Of a DNA stretch of 64,000 nt, positions 25,901-33,388 are shown one piece after another (within the stretch, counting starts at the first letter, position 1; each line of letters opens with the position of its first letter). Source of the stretch: JAABVD01 sp965204545. GTDB taxonomy: Bacteria > Verrucomicrobiota > Verrucomicrobiia > Opitutales > UBA2995. Made by a program: the position numbers and the translations under genes. The DNA is taken from assembly GCA_965204545.1 (NCBI GenBank), contig CBDBFA010000004.1, positions 1 through 64,000 of the forward strand, given 5' to 3'. The notes under the pieces are model-generated. The model was not told where the DNA came from. It saw only the letters and a list, made by a program, of their open reading frames with translations, and did not search any database.

Positions 25901-27016
25901 AAGCTGTTGCTGCCCTATCTGGCTTCCGCTGGCGCACGTCATCTCACCTTGTTGGACCGCGATCCGCAACGCCGCCGCAGTGTGGACTGGGTCCGGAAAA
26001 CCAGCGCCCTGTGGTACCTCAAGGAAGAGGAAGAGATCGACATCGACATCGTCCCAGGCGATGTCTCCCAAGAGGCGGACGTTCGACGCTGTATCGCCGA
26101 GTTGCAGCGGCCGCTGAAGGGCGTATTCCACCTCGCGGGCACATTGGACGATTGCCTGCTGGCCGACCTGACGAACGAATCGCTGGCCAAGGTATTCGCC
26201 CCCAAAGCGCGCGGCGCCCTGAATCTTCATCTGGCGACGGCCGACTGTCCCCTCGACCACTTCGTGCTGTTTTCCTCCATCGCCTCGACGCTGGGCAACC
26301 CTGGACAGATCAATTACAGCGCCGCCAACGGGTTTGTGGATGGCCTCGCGGCCTTCCGCCGCCGCCAAGGGCTGCCCGCACTGTGCTACAATCTCGCCGC
26401 GGTCGCCGAGGCTGGCATGGCCTCGCGCAATCTGCACGTGCTGCGCTTAACGCGGTCTTCCGGCATCCCGCCGATCAGCGCTGATTTCGCCATTACCAAC
26501 CTCGATTACGCCATGCGCAGCATGGACGACCGTGATCACCTGATAACCGCCCTGTTCGCCCGCCCACCATGGACGGTTGACTCGCCCGATTACATGCGCA
26601 CCGGACGCATGCTCAGCAACCCGGACGCATTCGCGGTCGATACCGGCGGCCAACTCACGCTGGAAACCGTGGTGGATCAGATCGCCAGCAAGGTCGCCGA
26701 ACTGTGCGGCCACGACGAAGGTGGCGTGGAGGAACCCTTGTCCAGCTTCGGACTCACGTCGATCTCGGTCGCCGAACTCGGAGGATTCATCCGCATGCAA
26801 TTCAACTATCAGGTTAGCGCCCTCGAATTGATGACTACGGCCTCCTCGCTGTCGTTGGCCCAGGACATCATCCACGGCAAGAAGGATGTTGGGGAGGACC
26901 AAGCCGAGACGGATGCGACGGAATTAGAGGCTGACTCCCTGGCCGAGCGGCAGCGCACCCGCCGCGCACCATCGGTTTTTGCCAACGCGATTGATGAACA
27001 CTTTCAGAAACGATAA
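19985..27016 (+). CDS. Type I polyketide synthase, KS-AT-DH-(psiMT-psiKR)-ER-KR-ACP
   Basis: A 2343-residue single-module, fully reducing PKS. KS spans about 5-435 with Cys178 (TACSAS), His322 (EAHATGT) and His361 (KSNVGH). AT spans about 535-850 with Ser630 in GHSSGE and an 'AFHS' motif suggesting malonyl-CoA. DH starts near 900 with His942 and Asp1119 (LLDGGLQ); the usual HxxxG glycine is His. A degenerate methyltransferase-like stretch (about 1265-1415) and structural KR half (about 1440-1605) precede ER (about 1612-1930, GGVGQ). KR is about 1955-2180 with Ser2098, Tyr2111, Asn2115 and the LDD of B-type ketoreductases. ACP carries Ser2259. No thioesterase or loading module is present, so it probably works iteratively and is offloaded in trans. 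The DNA looks richer in G+C than its neighbours. Confidence 0.93.
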   Translation: MSLHKSDEAVAITGYAYRMPGGISTDDDFWRLLSQREIVQEPVTERYGKGYRPIGDFSGPGRFASPYEGLIREDGEKSFDRSLFGMSHHEMLSTNPHVRMLLTCTWETCERVGWDLQSLRNSRTGVFIGAQVPATSNWRRPLGATEFSIASISVAMLANRISYHFNLMGPSLACCTACSASLTALHTAINALRSGDCDQAFVGSANYLGSARLSTGFNALGVISPDGKCHSFDAEANGYMRSEGAFVFALKPLAAAARDGDPIHAVVEATAVNSAGAADGSAGLAQGRYITAPTRHAQVELMRTAYARAGRTPQEFDYIEAHATGTVVGDRMEGNAIAEAFGGGQRDVPLRVSGVKSNVGHMEAAAFSCALLKVVLMMQRRTFAPVSKNYLVPNPEIDFESCPMQVQTDCEPFPDHPVVVGINSFGFGGSNGHCVVREYRPDQPRIWSVPLAPKAGYMIPLSARTSGALEKSAQQLGQTLREKEFDLYALAGNLSRRRTHFAARTSFAVRTQKELIEALDAFAKAPSPVPTAEAGERRVAMVFAGQGTQWAGCGRALYDADPVFRRVIDAIEEHWREHSDISLREACFSAPQEALNEVRLAQPVIFLIQCGLVELFKTWGVYPDCVVGHSSGEVAAAYASGALSLKEATGLVYHRATLQQRTAGSGRMLAIGLDRPGLEEILEALCIPYRPEEGPTSVEIACENAPASTVICGKETALQPIVEELERHNLQNRLIPGNIAFHSSAMDPIKDDSLEALSFLNRGGFEADVPMVSSVTGEQTERLDSAYWWSNIRQPVRFAGAMETIMRDYRPDVILEIAPHSALQTTISQCLEGNGQEAACIPTIMRDTDVCLGFQESLGALFRAGVELDFPAQYPRPNPIAHLLPGYPRDDQTEADEMSDDEMFLNLGEYAHGPLIGHQVPCEHLLFEARLSERDFPWLAEHRVHHASIMPAAGYIELLLQTFEGVPLHVETLEFLQPCPIPRTPVRLHTELFPVANAPDEFTFTISSRSYETEAQSELHSRGKVRLVSGDEPVNVPLCLAEIDTTPFEPYYFVGESDFYERVDASLGETFQYGPYFQNIQRVLADNSTGDYLFDVEMDEQLWTTGREEGYVANPALLDGGLQIFLYHLLRATDIFALPQRATGVTFLRPPTGPRLTCHVKKDPDWANVNELGQFTERRGERSGGSIRFYDGDTGDLILCIDAYISFNSNPRWNDLPHSKHIVSWQPKFVAEAQSFLHRLPDGEIEPATLIAALEQPGDGDHNACHVVEFAGGRPPEQTILNQCLDYLGSPDGQTEFWLVGDTQEQTRAHYDAFHSRDAALRFACLDLATEQTPELATGLLRPHAAEILLLHEDAAELGAEQWRLLRSVAVPGGLALVAHAGGEAIEPDAGWTTVRTGQRATLLQAPHTAADTPEPQQLPGPRWVIGEPDSLSDQWLALLDSPEVSAIPYADLADDRIGTLDDWPAAVDLKAIDIFCGSDPHDPTGEKLAAGLVAFVKALIPFRVAQARCPCRLTVVTRRAVLEVEDPRASTVWGAVRSISQEIAADVGTEAQIDFRLVDLDAPEDLQTLARLGTCDLREREFAVRHNQVWMPRLISIRERSPLVPADEKPPYRLTLDNPGQIGGLQMKTYQPASLGPHDVEIDVAAAALNFRDVMVTLGLLPALSYERSALGRTVGMEASGIVRRVGHAVRACRVGDTVAFTQGGCITNRAVVNEHLVFAKPASLRMEEAASVLSVYVTAYYSLIHLARLRKGQRVLIHSAMGGVGQAAIALAKHAGAEIYATAGSDRKREQLSALGVRAAFDSHSFDWYGELMAATGGEGVDVILNSLAGRHITLCLEALRPGGWHCEIGKVDIYSDNAISLSVFRKNLRFAAIDIDRMMSDDPVLAHELSQKCMNLLDKGAVPPLPITSFPYRDYAQALRLMTTGQHTGKLVLQAPDKQGDHSLPIVDLRPFLDPDATYLVTGGMGGFGKLLLPYLASAGARHLTLLDRDPQRRRSVDWVRKTSALWYLKEEEEIDIDIVPGDVSQEADVRRCIAELQRPLKGVFHLAGTLDDCLLADLTNESLAKVFAPKARGALNLHLATADCPLDHFVLFSSIASTLGNPGQINYSAANGFVDGLAAFRRRQGLPALCYNLAAVAEAGMASRNLHVLRLTRSSGIPPISADFAITNLDYAMRSMDDRDHLITALFARPPWTVDSPDYMRTGRMLSNPDAFAVDTGGQLTLETVVDQIASKVAELCGHDEGGVEEPLSSFGLTSISVAELGGFIRMQFNYQVSALELMTTASSLSLAQDIIHGKKDVGEDQAETDATELEADSLAERQRTRRAPSVFANAIDEHFQKR

Positions 27017-27042
27017 TAGAATGTTCAGAGGAGGACGTTGCC

Positions 27043-28770
27043 ATGCCTAATGCTCTTCTGGTTTATCCGGAACACCCGCCAACCTACTGGGGAGGAAACT
27101 TTGCTCTGGAGATCGTGGGAATAAAGGCGGCCTTTCCACCACTGGGTCTGCTCACTATCGCCGCGATGTTTCCACCGGAATACGACCTCCGCGTCGTGGA
27201 TATGAATGTCAAGCCCCTGGAGGACTCCGACCTGGAGTGGGCTGATATGGTATTTACATCCACCATGATCATTCAGCAAGTCTCTCTTCAGGCGGTTATC
27301 GAGCGATGTAATCAGGCTGGCGTTCCCGTGGTGGCCGGGGGACCCCACCCCACCACGTTTCACGATGAGATCGAAGGCGTAGAGCATTTTGTGCTGGACG
27401 AGGCGGAGGAGATCTTTCCCCAGTTTTTGCGAGACCTGGAGAACGGCACCGCCAAAGCCATCTATCGGGAGCCGCGCAAGCCGGATGTTACCCAGACGCC
27501 TCTCCCGCGGTTTGACCTCATCGATATGAAGAATTACGACATGATGGGCGTGCAGTTCTCGCGTGGATGTCCCTTCAACTGTGAATTCTGCGACATCACC
27601 AAGCTCTATGGTCGCGTGCCCCGAACCAAGACCCCCGATCAGTTGGTGAACGAGTTTGAATTGCTCTATCGACTAGGCTGGCGGGGACGGATTTTCCTGG
27701 TTGATGACAACTTCATCGGCAACAAGCGAGATGCCATGAATCTGCTGCCGGTGCTCGCCGATTGGCAAAGGGCACATAGGTATCCCTTTACCTTGACCAC
27801 TGAAGCGAGTGTGAATCTCGCCCGAATGAATGAATTGATGGATGCTATGATCGAAGCGGGTTTCGATACCGTGTTTCTGGGCATTGAAACCCCCAATCCC
27901 AAGGCCTTGCTCAAAACCAAGAAACCACAGAATGTGAGCAGGCGGGAAGAGAATTTTCTCTTCAATGCGGTTCGAAAAATCCAGCGCAAAGGGATGCAGG
28001 TTCAGGGAGGATTCATCCTGGGTCTGGATGATGATGATGAGGGTGTTTTCGATGCCCAGATTGAGTTTATTCAGGCGGTGGGCATTCCCGTGGCCCCAAT
28101 CTATATGCTGACTGCTGTGAAGGGCACGGATATGTACAATCGCCTGAAGTCGGAAAACCGGATTTTGGAAGTTCCCATCGGGGGTAATGCTATGGCCCTG
28201 AACTTCAAGCCGGAGATGGATCCCAAGGTATTGATTGAGGGATATCGACGCGTGACCGCCACGCTCTATGATCCGACGCTCGAGAACTATTTCAAGCGCT
28301 GCCTCACATTGTTTGAGCACCTCAAGCCAGTCCCACATCTGCTGAAACCGAGGAGTAAGAATGCGATTTATGCAGAGCTTATGGGTGTGCGCGGAAGGCT
28401 TTCAGCCAATCAAGTTCCCGCCTACATGAATTTCATCGCCAATGTGGCCAGGAATCATCCTCAAATGCTCTCGAAAGCGATCCGCCTGGCTGGCTTGGGC
28501 TACCACTTCCAAAAAATCACCTATCAGCAGGATGCTATCTATGGCTTTAAGGAATTTCTTGCGGCCGAGTTGGATATATTCAAGCAAGCACGAGTTCAGG
28601 ATGGGGAAGAATTCAAGAACCAGAGGCAAGCATTGTTCACGCGGGTTCAGACGCGCTACGAATCGATACCCGATAAGTTTCGCTATAGTGAAGATGGAAT
28701 TGAGCATGCTTTGGCGACCTTTCGATTTGCCGTGAATGCACAGGGGGAAAGGATGAAGGCAGGAGGATGA
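27043..28770 (+). CDS. B12-binding radical SAM enzyme, DUF4070-type (putative C-methylase)
   Basis: A 575-residue class-B-like radical SAM protein. Residues 1-140 form the cobalamin-binding Rossmann domain; the His of the DxHxxG motif is absent ('VDMNVKPL'), as often in this class. The [4Fe-4S] cysteines are Cys176, Cys180 and Cys183 in 'RGCPFNCEFCD'. The barrel continues to about 370 with 'FLVDDNFIGNK' and 'FLGIETPN'; a DUF4070-like region and a helical tail follow. Relatives methylate unactivated carbons (HpnP on hopanoids is the best-known similar architecture) or rearrange substrates. A good AGGAGG site precedes the ATG, 26 bp after the PKS stop, so it is probably co-transcribed and acts on the polyketide. 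Confidence 0.88.
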   Translation: MPNALLVYPEHPPTYWGGNFALEIVGIKAAFPPLGLLTIAAMFPPEYDLRVVDMNVKPLEDSDLEWADMVFTSTMIIQQVSLQAVIERCNQAGVPVVAGGPHPTTFHDEIEGVEHFVLDEAEEIFPQFLRDLENGTAKAIYREPRKPDVTQTPLPRFDLIDMKNYDMMGVQFSRGCPFNCEFCDITKLYGRVPRTKTPDQLVNEFELLYRLGWRGRIFLVDDNFIGNKRDAMNLLPVLADWQRAHRYPFTLTTEASVNLARMNELMDAMIEAGFDTVFLGIETPNPKALLKTKKPQNVSRREENFLFNAVRKIQRKGMQVQGGFILGLDDDDEGVFDAQIEFIQAVGIPVAPIYMLTAVKGTDMYNRLKSENRILEVPIGGNAMALNFKPEMDPKVLIEGYRRVTATLYDPTLENYFKRCLTLFEHLKPVPHLLKPRSKNAIYAELMGVRGRLSANQVPAYMNFIANVARNHPQMLSKAIRLAGLGYHFQKITYQQDAIYGFKEFLAAELDIFKQARVQDGEEFKNQRQALFTRVQTRYESIPDKFRYSEDGIEHALATFRFAVNAQGERMKAGG

Positions 28771-28960
28771 AAAGGGAGAATAACCACAGAGAGGGAGAGA
28801 GTACCAGGGAATCCAAGCAACTCTTCAAAATTCCTGTTGGCACGCAGTACCATCCTGTTGCCGCCCTGTCACGCCGTAGCCTTGGGCCTAGGCGAAAGGC
28901 ATCAAGCGAAGCGTTGTTTAATAAAAAATCCACTTTTTCATGATTTTAAGTAAAGGAAAC
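28771..28960. other. Spacer within the PKS cluster
   Basis: About 190 bp holding nonamer-like 'accacagagagg' debris, then 'ggcatcaagcgaagcgttgttta', which is the inverse of a phrase at about 7313-7335. It ends with AAAGGAAAC as a ribosome site for the next gene. Nothing coding is seen. Confidence 0.55.
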
Positions 28961-31465
28961 ATGACCGAAAAAACCGTTGCCGACACGGCGGTGGCCCCGC
29001 TTGTTGGATCTTTGCCCCCGCATTGCCAAAGAGACATCGATTCCCTTCGCCGATTCGTCCATACAACTGTCAGCCAAGAGTCGCCGGCCGATCCGGTGTC
29101 CCCGGTTGATTTTCGGGAGGTCTTGCTGACCGGTGTGACCGGATTCATAGGTCGTTTCCTCCTGCGCGACCTTTTGCAACAGAATGCCGATCTGATAGTG
29201 CGCTGCGTCGTCCGGGCCGACCATGCAGAACACGGGTTCGAGCGCCTGCGCGATGCTCTGCAACAAGCCGATATCTGGGATGAGGAGTTTGCACCGCGCA
29301 TCCGCATTGTAATCGGCGACATCGGCCAAGCCCGATTCGGTCTGAGCAATGCGGATTTCAGCGATCTCTGTCAGCGGATCGACGCGGTATACCATCTAGC
29401 TGCCGATATAAGTCTCGCCACTTCCTATGTCGCCATACGCAAGCTCAATACGCTCAGCCTACTCAACGTGCTCGAATTGTGTTTGCACCAACGCTTCAAG
29501 CACCTGTTCTATGCCTCGACCATGGCCGTGTTCCCGCAGTACTTTTTTGCCTTCGCCCGCGAATTCAAGAACCGCGGCATCGACCACCAGATGCAGCCAG
29601 ACCTCGCCAGCATGAAGAAAATGTTCCCGCTCGGCTTGCTTGGCTATCCCTGGAGCAAACTGACATCTGAACAGGTCCTGCTGTTTGCCCAACAAGCTGG
29701 CCTGCCGTTGGTGATTTTCCGGTTACCGCAAACCGCTGTATCTACTACGGGACATATCCAACCGAACGACCTTACCTTGCAGATTTTGGCCGCGGCGGTC
29801 GATTGCGAAACCATGCCGGAAGGATTCACATTTCGCTCCAACCACGAGGCCGTCGATACATTGAGTCGCGTCTGCACGGCCATTTCCCTGAATCCCGAAC
29901 GGCGTTTCACAATCTACCATTGCTGCAATCCACAGCTCGATTATTACGACCTCGAACTCGCCGATTTCGGAGTCTATTTTCCCAAAATCCCCTACCATTC
30001 CTTCAAGCGCGCCTGCCAAGCTCGCGGCGAAAATTCACCACTGCACGGACGCTGGGCGGTGCTCGATCACTTTTGGAAATACTGGTTTAGCAAGGAAAAG
30101 CCGGATGGCAAGCTGCCCATTTGCGACCGGGCCTTCCGCGAGGACTGTCCGCACCCGATCAAGTGGACGGGCGTGTTGACCAAGCTTAGGCGCTCCTACC
30201 AACTGGGTCAGGATAATCAGCAACATTGGCCGTATCGCGCATCGCACGGCCGGCTGGACTTCGACCGCCTGATTGCGCGGGCAGAACACTATGCTGAGGA
30301 CAACAACGTCTCTTTCGAAAAGACCTACCCCTCGTGGATGCGCCAAAACCTGCAGAAATTAGTTCAGGCTTTTCAAGTATCCGACGCCAAACTATTGGAG
30401 AATAAGATCGTTGATATAGTCTTCGACCTGAGCCGTCTCTTGATTATCAACGCTGGGTTTGCCCGTGAACGGCAGCGGTATCCGGAGATCGAACAGGAGG
30501 AGATCACCCGCCCGGTCTTCATTGTCGGGATCAACCGCACCGGCACGACCTACCTGCACCGCCTCATGTCCCGCGACCAACGGTTTTGGGCCCTGCGAGG
30601 TTACGAGTACACTGCGCCACGCCTGTCAAAGGGTGAATACGCCAGGATAGGTTGTACCCCGGACGACCCCCGTCGGGCGTGGGTCCAGGATCTGCTCAAC
30701 TCTTCTGATGGCCTGGAGCTTTTCGAGGGGGTTCACGATTTCGACGTGGACGAACCATCGGAGGATTTCCCTATCCTGAGTATGGCCTTCGGGTCGTGGA
30801 CCCTTATCGTTCGATTCCGTATTCCGGAATTCGGACGTTGGCTGGCTGCCACCGGTTCGCAGCATGCCTACGCCCACCACCGCCGAACCATGCAGAATCT
30901 TACCTGGCAGCACCGGCAGCGTCAGCCTGAACACCAACCGCAATGGCTGTTCAAGATGCCTTTTCATCTCATGGAGTTGGAGACCCTCGTCGAAACCTAC
31001 CCCGATGCCCTTTTCATCCAGACCCATCGCGAACCTACCCAATTCATGGGGTCCTGGAATAGCTTCGTAGAACGGACGCACTCGCTCATCTACGAGCCAC
31101 AGCCGCGAGAAACCTTCGGCGCCGAACAGTTGGCTTTAATGAGCAACATGATGGATAGGGCCTTGCATTTCCGGGAAACCCATCCCGAATTGGAGAACCG
31201 CTGGATGGACGTGAACTATGCCGATCTGGTAAAAGACCCTTTGGGCGTGGTGCGCGGCATCTATGAGCGGTTCAATTGGCCTCTACAGGATTCCGCTCTT
31301 ACCGCCATGCGCGACTGGTTGTTACAACAAGCCAAGCGCCGCCGAAAGGAGCCGAAACATCGCTATGATCTGGCGGATCACGGCCTCACTCCCGAGGATG
31401 TCGACTCTGCCTTCTCGGGTTACCGGGATTTTCTCTGCCGCAATGGAATTGGCAATTGCGGTTAG
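28961..31465 (+). CDS. Fusion: thioester-reductase-like SDR domain plus sulfotransferase
   Basis: An 834-residue two-domain protein. Residues about 45-400 match the NAD-binding-4/thioester reductase family. They carry the Rossmann motif 'TGVTGFIG' at 57-64 and the catalytic Y-x3-K as Tyr229-Lys233 in 'GYPWSKLTSE'. Such domains release carrier-bound acyl chains as aldehydes or alcohols. After a helical linker (about 430-510) comes a sulfotransferase (Sulfotransfer_3-like) with the PAPS 5'-phosphosulfate loop 'GINRTGTTYLHRL' from 523 and the 3'-phosphate motif 'THREP' near 688-692. I chose the ATG at 28961, which has AAAGGAA just upstream; an in-frame ATG at 28940 adds seven residues. In context it would offload and sulfate the PKS product. 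Confidence 0.88.
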   Translation: MTEKTVADTAVAPLVGSLPPHCQRDIDSLRRFVHTTVSQESPADPVSPVDFREVLLTGVTGFIGRFLLRDLLQQNADLIVRCVVRADHAEHGFERLRDALQQADIWDEEFAPRIRIVIGDIGQARFGLSNADFSDLCQRIDAVYHLAADISLATSYVAIRKLNTLSLLNVLELCLHQRFKHLFYASTMAVFPQYFFAFAREFKNRGIDHQMQPDLASMKKMFPLGLLGYPWSKLTSEQVLLFAQQAGLPLVIFRLPQTAVSTTGHIQPNDLTLQILAAAVDCETMPEGFTFRSNHEAVDTLSRVCTAISLNPERRFTIYHCCNPQLDYYDLELADFGVYFPKIPYHSFKRACQARGENSPLHGRWAVLDHFWKYWFSKEKPDGKLPICDRAFREDCPHPIKWTGVLTKLRRSYQLGQDNQQHWPYRASHGRLDFDRLIARAEHYAEDNNVSFEKTYPSWMRQNLQKLVQAFQVSDAKLLENKIVDIVFDLSRLLIINAGFARERQRYPEIEQEEITRPVFIVGINRTGTTYLHRLMSRDQRFWALRGYEYTAPRLSKGEYARIGCTPDDPRRAWVQDLLNSSDGLELFEGVHDFDVDEPSEDFPILSMAFGSWTLIVRFRIPEFGRWLAATGSQHAYAHHRRTMQNLTWQHRQRQPEHQPQWLFKMPFHLMELETLVETYPDALFIQTHREPTQFMGSWNSFVERTHSLIYEPQPRETFGAEQLALMSNMMDRALHFRETHPELENRWMDVNYADLVKDPLGVVRGIYERFNWPLQDSALTAMRDWLLQQAKRRRKEPKHRYDLADHGLTPEDVDSAFSGYRDFLCRNGIGNCG

Positions 31466-31676
31466 TGTAGCATCCGGAATGAATTAACCACAGAGGACAC
31501 AGAGAGCACAGAGATTGGAGAAGAGAAACCAAAAACCAGAAGACAAATTTCACTGACCACTGACCACTGACCACTGATAAAACGGAATGGGGGCAAATTG
31601 CGGCTGCAGTCAAGCGGCGTTCGACACCGTTTGTTTAAGGCTTGCCCCGTTTGCCCTGGCATTCGAGTAAAATACG
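31466..31676. other. Spacer with nonamer and heptamer repeats
   Basis: Contains three 9-base units (ccacagagg-, acacagaga-, gcacagaga-like) from about 31487 and a perfect heptamer run CACTGAC x3 plus CACTGAT at 31551-31578. No gene or clear terminator is seen between the PKS cluster and the symporter gene. Confidence 0.6.
31551..31578. repeat. Heptamer tandem array, CACTGAC type
   Basis: Four consecutive 7-base units, three identical (CACTGAC) and one ending in T. It lies downstream of the TR-sulfotransferase gene. Confidence 0.75.
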
Positions 31677-33056
31677 ATGGACCGGTTGAACACAATAATC
31701 GATTCGATAAACGCCTTTGTCTGGGGTCCGCCCATGCTCGGCATGCTGGGAGTAACGGGATTACTCCTGACCCTCGGGCTCGGCTTCATGCCGTGGCGCA
31801 AAGTCGGCTACGGTTTCCGGCTGCTCTTCGATAAAAACGCCGCCGAGGGGGACGGTGAAATCAAACCCTTCAACGCCCTCATGACGGCCTTGTCCGCGAC
31901 GGTGGGCACGGGAAATATAGCAGGGGTGGCCACGGCCATCGCCCTGGGTGGACCCGGGGCGATTTTCTACATGTGGCTGATCGCGCTGTTCGGAATGGCC
32001 ACGAAGTACGCCGAAGCGGTGTGCGCAGTGACTTATCGCGAGGTGGACAAATCGAACAAACACGTGGGAGGACCCATGTACTACCTCCGCAACGGCGTGG
32101 GTAGCTTTGCCCCTGCCCTGGGCAAATGGCTGGGCCTGGCCTTCGCCGTATTCGGGGCGGCGGCGGCTTTCGGCATCGGCAACGCGGTGCAGGTCAACTC
32201 GATGGCGGCCACGCTGGTGGACAGCTTCGGGATCCCGGTCTGGGTAACGGGCGGGCTTGTTGCCGTGCTGGTGGGGATAGTTGTAATCGGCGGCATTCGC
32301 CGGATCGGCGAGATCGCGGGCAAGCTGGTTCCGGCCATGATCGTGCTCTACCTGGGCTCCGCCCTGGTGATCATCATGATCAACATTGCGGAAGTGCCCG
32401 CCGCCATAAACCTGATCTTAACCCACGCTTTTACCCCGGCTGCGGCCGCGGGGGGCTTTGCCGGAGCAGCGGTGGCAGCGGCCATCCGTTTCGGAGTGGC
32501 CCGAGGGGTATTTTCCAACGAGTCCGGCCTGGGGTCGGCCGCCATCGCCCACGCGGCAGCCAGGACCGACAACCCGGTTCGGCAGGGTCTCATCGCCATG
32601 CTCGGGACCTTTATCGACACCCTCGTTGTCTGCTCGATTACCGCCCTGGTGATCATCACCTCCGGGGCATGGATGATGACGGGTGCAGATGGCAGCGGCC
32701 TGACCGGCGTGGTGCTCACATCCACCGCCTTTCAAAATACCATGGCAGGAGGCCAATACATCGTAACCATCGCTCTGGTGGTCTTTGCTTTCACCACCAT
32801 AATCGGGTGGTCCTACTACGGCGAGCGGTGCTGGCAATACCTGTTCAGCGAAAACAGCCTGATCGTCTACCGCGTGGTGTGGGTAGCGGCGGCGTTTGTC
32901 TTCGCTAACGTGAAAGTGGCCTTGGTATGGAACCTGTCCGACACCCTCAACGGCTTGATGGCCGTACCCAACCTGGTTGGCCTGCTATTCCTGGCGCCGA
33001 TGGTGTTCAAGGTCACCCGCCAGTATTTCGAAAACCCAGCATCCGGAATTAACTAA
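31677..33056 (+). CDS. Alanine/glycine:cation symporter (AGCS family)
   Basis: A 459-residue membrane protein with about ten to eleven hydrophobic segments. Family signatures include 'LSATVGTGNIAGVATAIALGGPGAIFYMW' around residues 72-100, in which the glycines line the Na+ and substrate site. Others are 'HVGGPMYYLRNGVG' near 124 and 'NESGLGSAAIAHAAA' near 282. AGCS carriers import alanine or glycine with Na+ or H+. Length is normal. It follows the PKS cluster on the same strand but is separated by 211 bp of repeats, so it is probably independent of it. Confidence 0.93.
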   Translation: MDRLNTIIDSINAFVWGPPMLGMLGVTGLLLTLGLGFMPWRKVGYGFRLLFDKNAAEGDGEIKPFNALMTALSATVGTGNIAGVATAIALGGPGAIFYMWLIALFGMATKYAEAVCAVTYREVDKSNKHVGGPMYYLRNGVGSFAPALGKWLGLAFAVFGAAAAFGIGNAVQVNSMAATLVDSFGIPVWVTGGLVAVLVGIVVIGGIRRIGEIAGKLVPAMIVLYLGSALVIIMINIAEVPAAINLILTHAFTPAAAAGGFAGAAVAAAIRFGVARGVFSNESGLGSAAIAHAAARTDNPVRQGLIAMLGTFIDTLVVCSITALVIITSGAWMMTGADGSGLTGVVLTSTAFQNTMAGGQYIVTIALVVFAFTTIIGWSYYGERCWQYLFSENSLIVYRVVWVAAAFVFANVKVALVWNLSDTLNGLMAVPNLVGLLFLAPMVFKVTRQYFENPASGIN

Positions 33057-33388
33057 CCACAGAGGTAGGCGCCAGGGAAGAGGAAAGAGGGAAGAGTGAA
33101 GAGAGATAAATCCTGATCGTGCTCGTGATCGTGATCGGAATTGACTCTCGCAAAGCTCGCAAAGAAGCGCAGAGAAATAACGGAGGGCGGGTTTTCCAAC
33201 CCGCCAAATTTCCGCCAACGGCGAACCCACCTCTCGGGGTGGCAGGCAAGAATGTCCGCATTCCTTTCACCTTTTTCCTCTTTCCCCTTTCCCCTCTCTT
33301 TGCGCCTCTTGGCGAGCTTCTTGACCTGCGTAGCATTGCGAAGCACGGTTGCGAGAGGAAACCGGAAAATGGCTAAACTCAACGCCAT
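33057..33388. other. Repeat-filled intergenic region
   Basis: No gene. It contains nonamer debris ('aaccacagagg'), 'gatcgtgatcgtg'-type hexamers near 33112-33138, 'ctcgcaaag' nonamers near 33146, and a perfect hairpin at 33186-33205. Minus-strand open frames across it translate only repeats. Confidence 0.65.
33186..33205. repeat. Spacer hairpin, copy A of an inverted pair
   Basis: Perfect 8-bp stem GGCGGGTT, loop TTCC, AACCCGCC. With its flanks (about 26 bp, from 33183) it is the exact reverse complement of the hairpin at 61135-61154 and its flanks. Both lie in gene-free spacers. Confidence 0.75.

Noticed and set aside
19985..27016. Identification as a polyunsaturated fatty acid synthase
   Set aside because: PUFA synthases carry tandem ACPs and split subunits; this protein has one ACP at the end and an ER in the same chain.
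27043..28770. Hopanoid 2-methylase HpnP
   Set aside because: The architecture is similar, but there are no hopanoid genes nearby, it sits 26 bp after a PKS, and I cannot place it within the HpnP clade by eye. It is named only as a related family.
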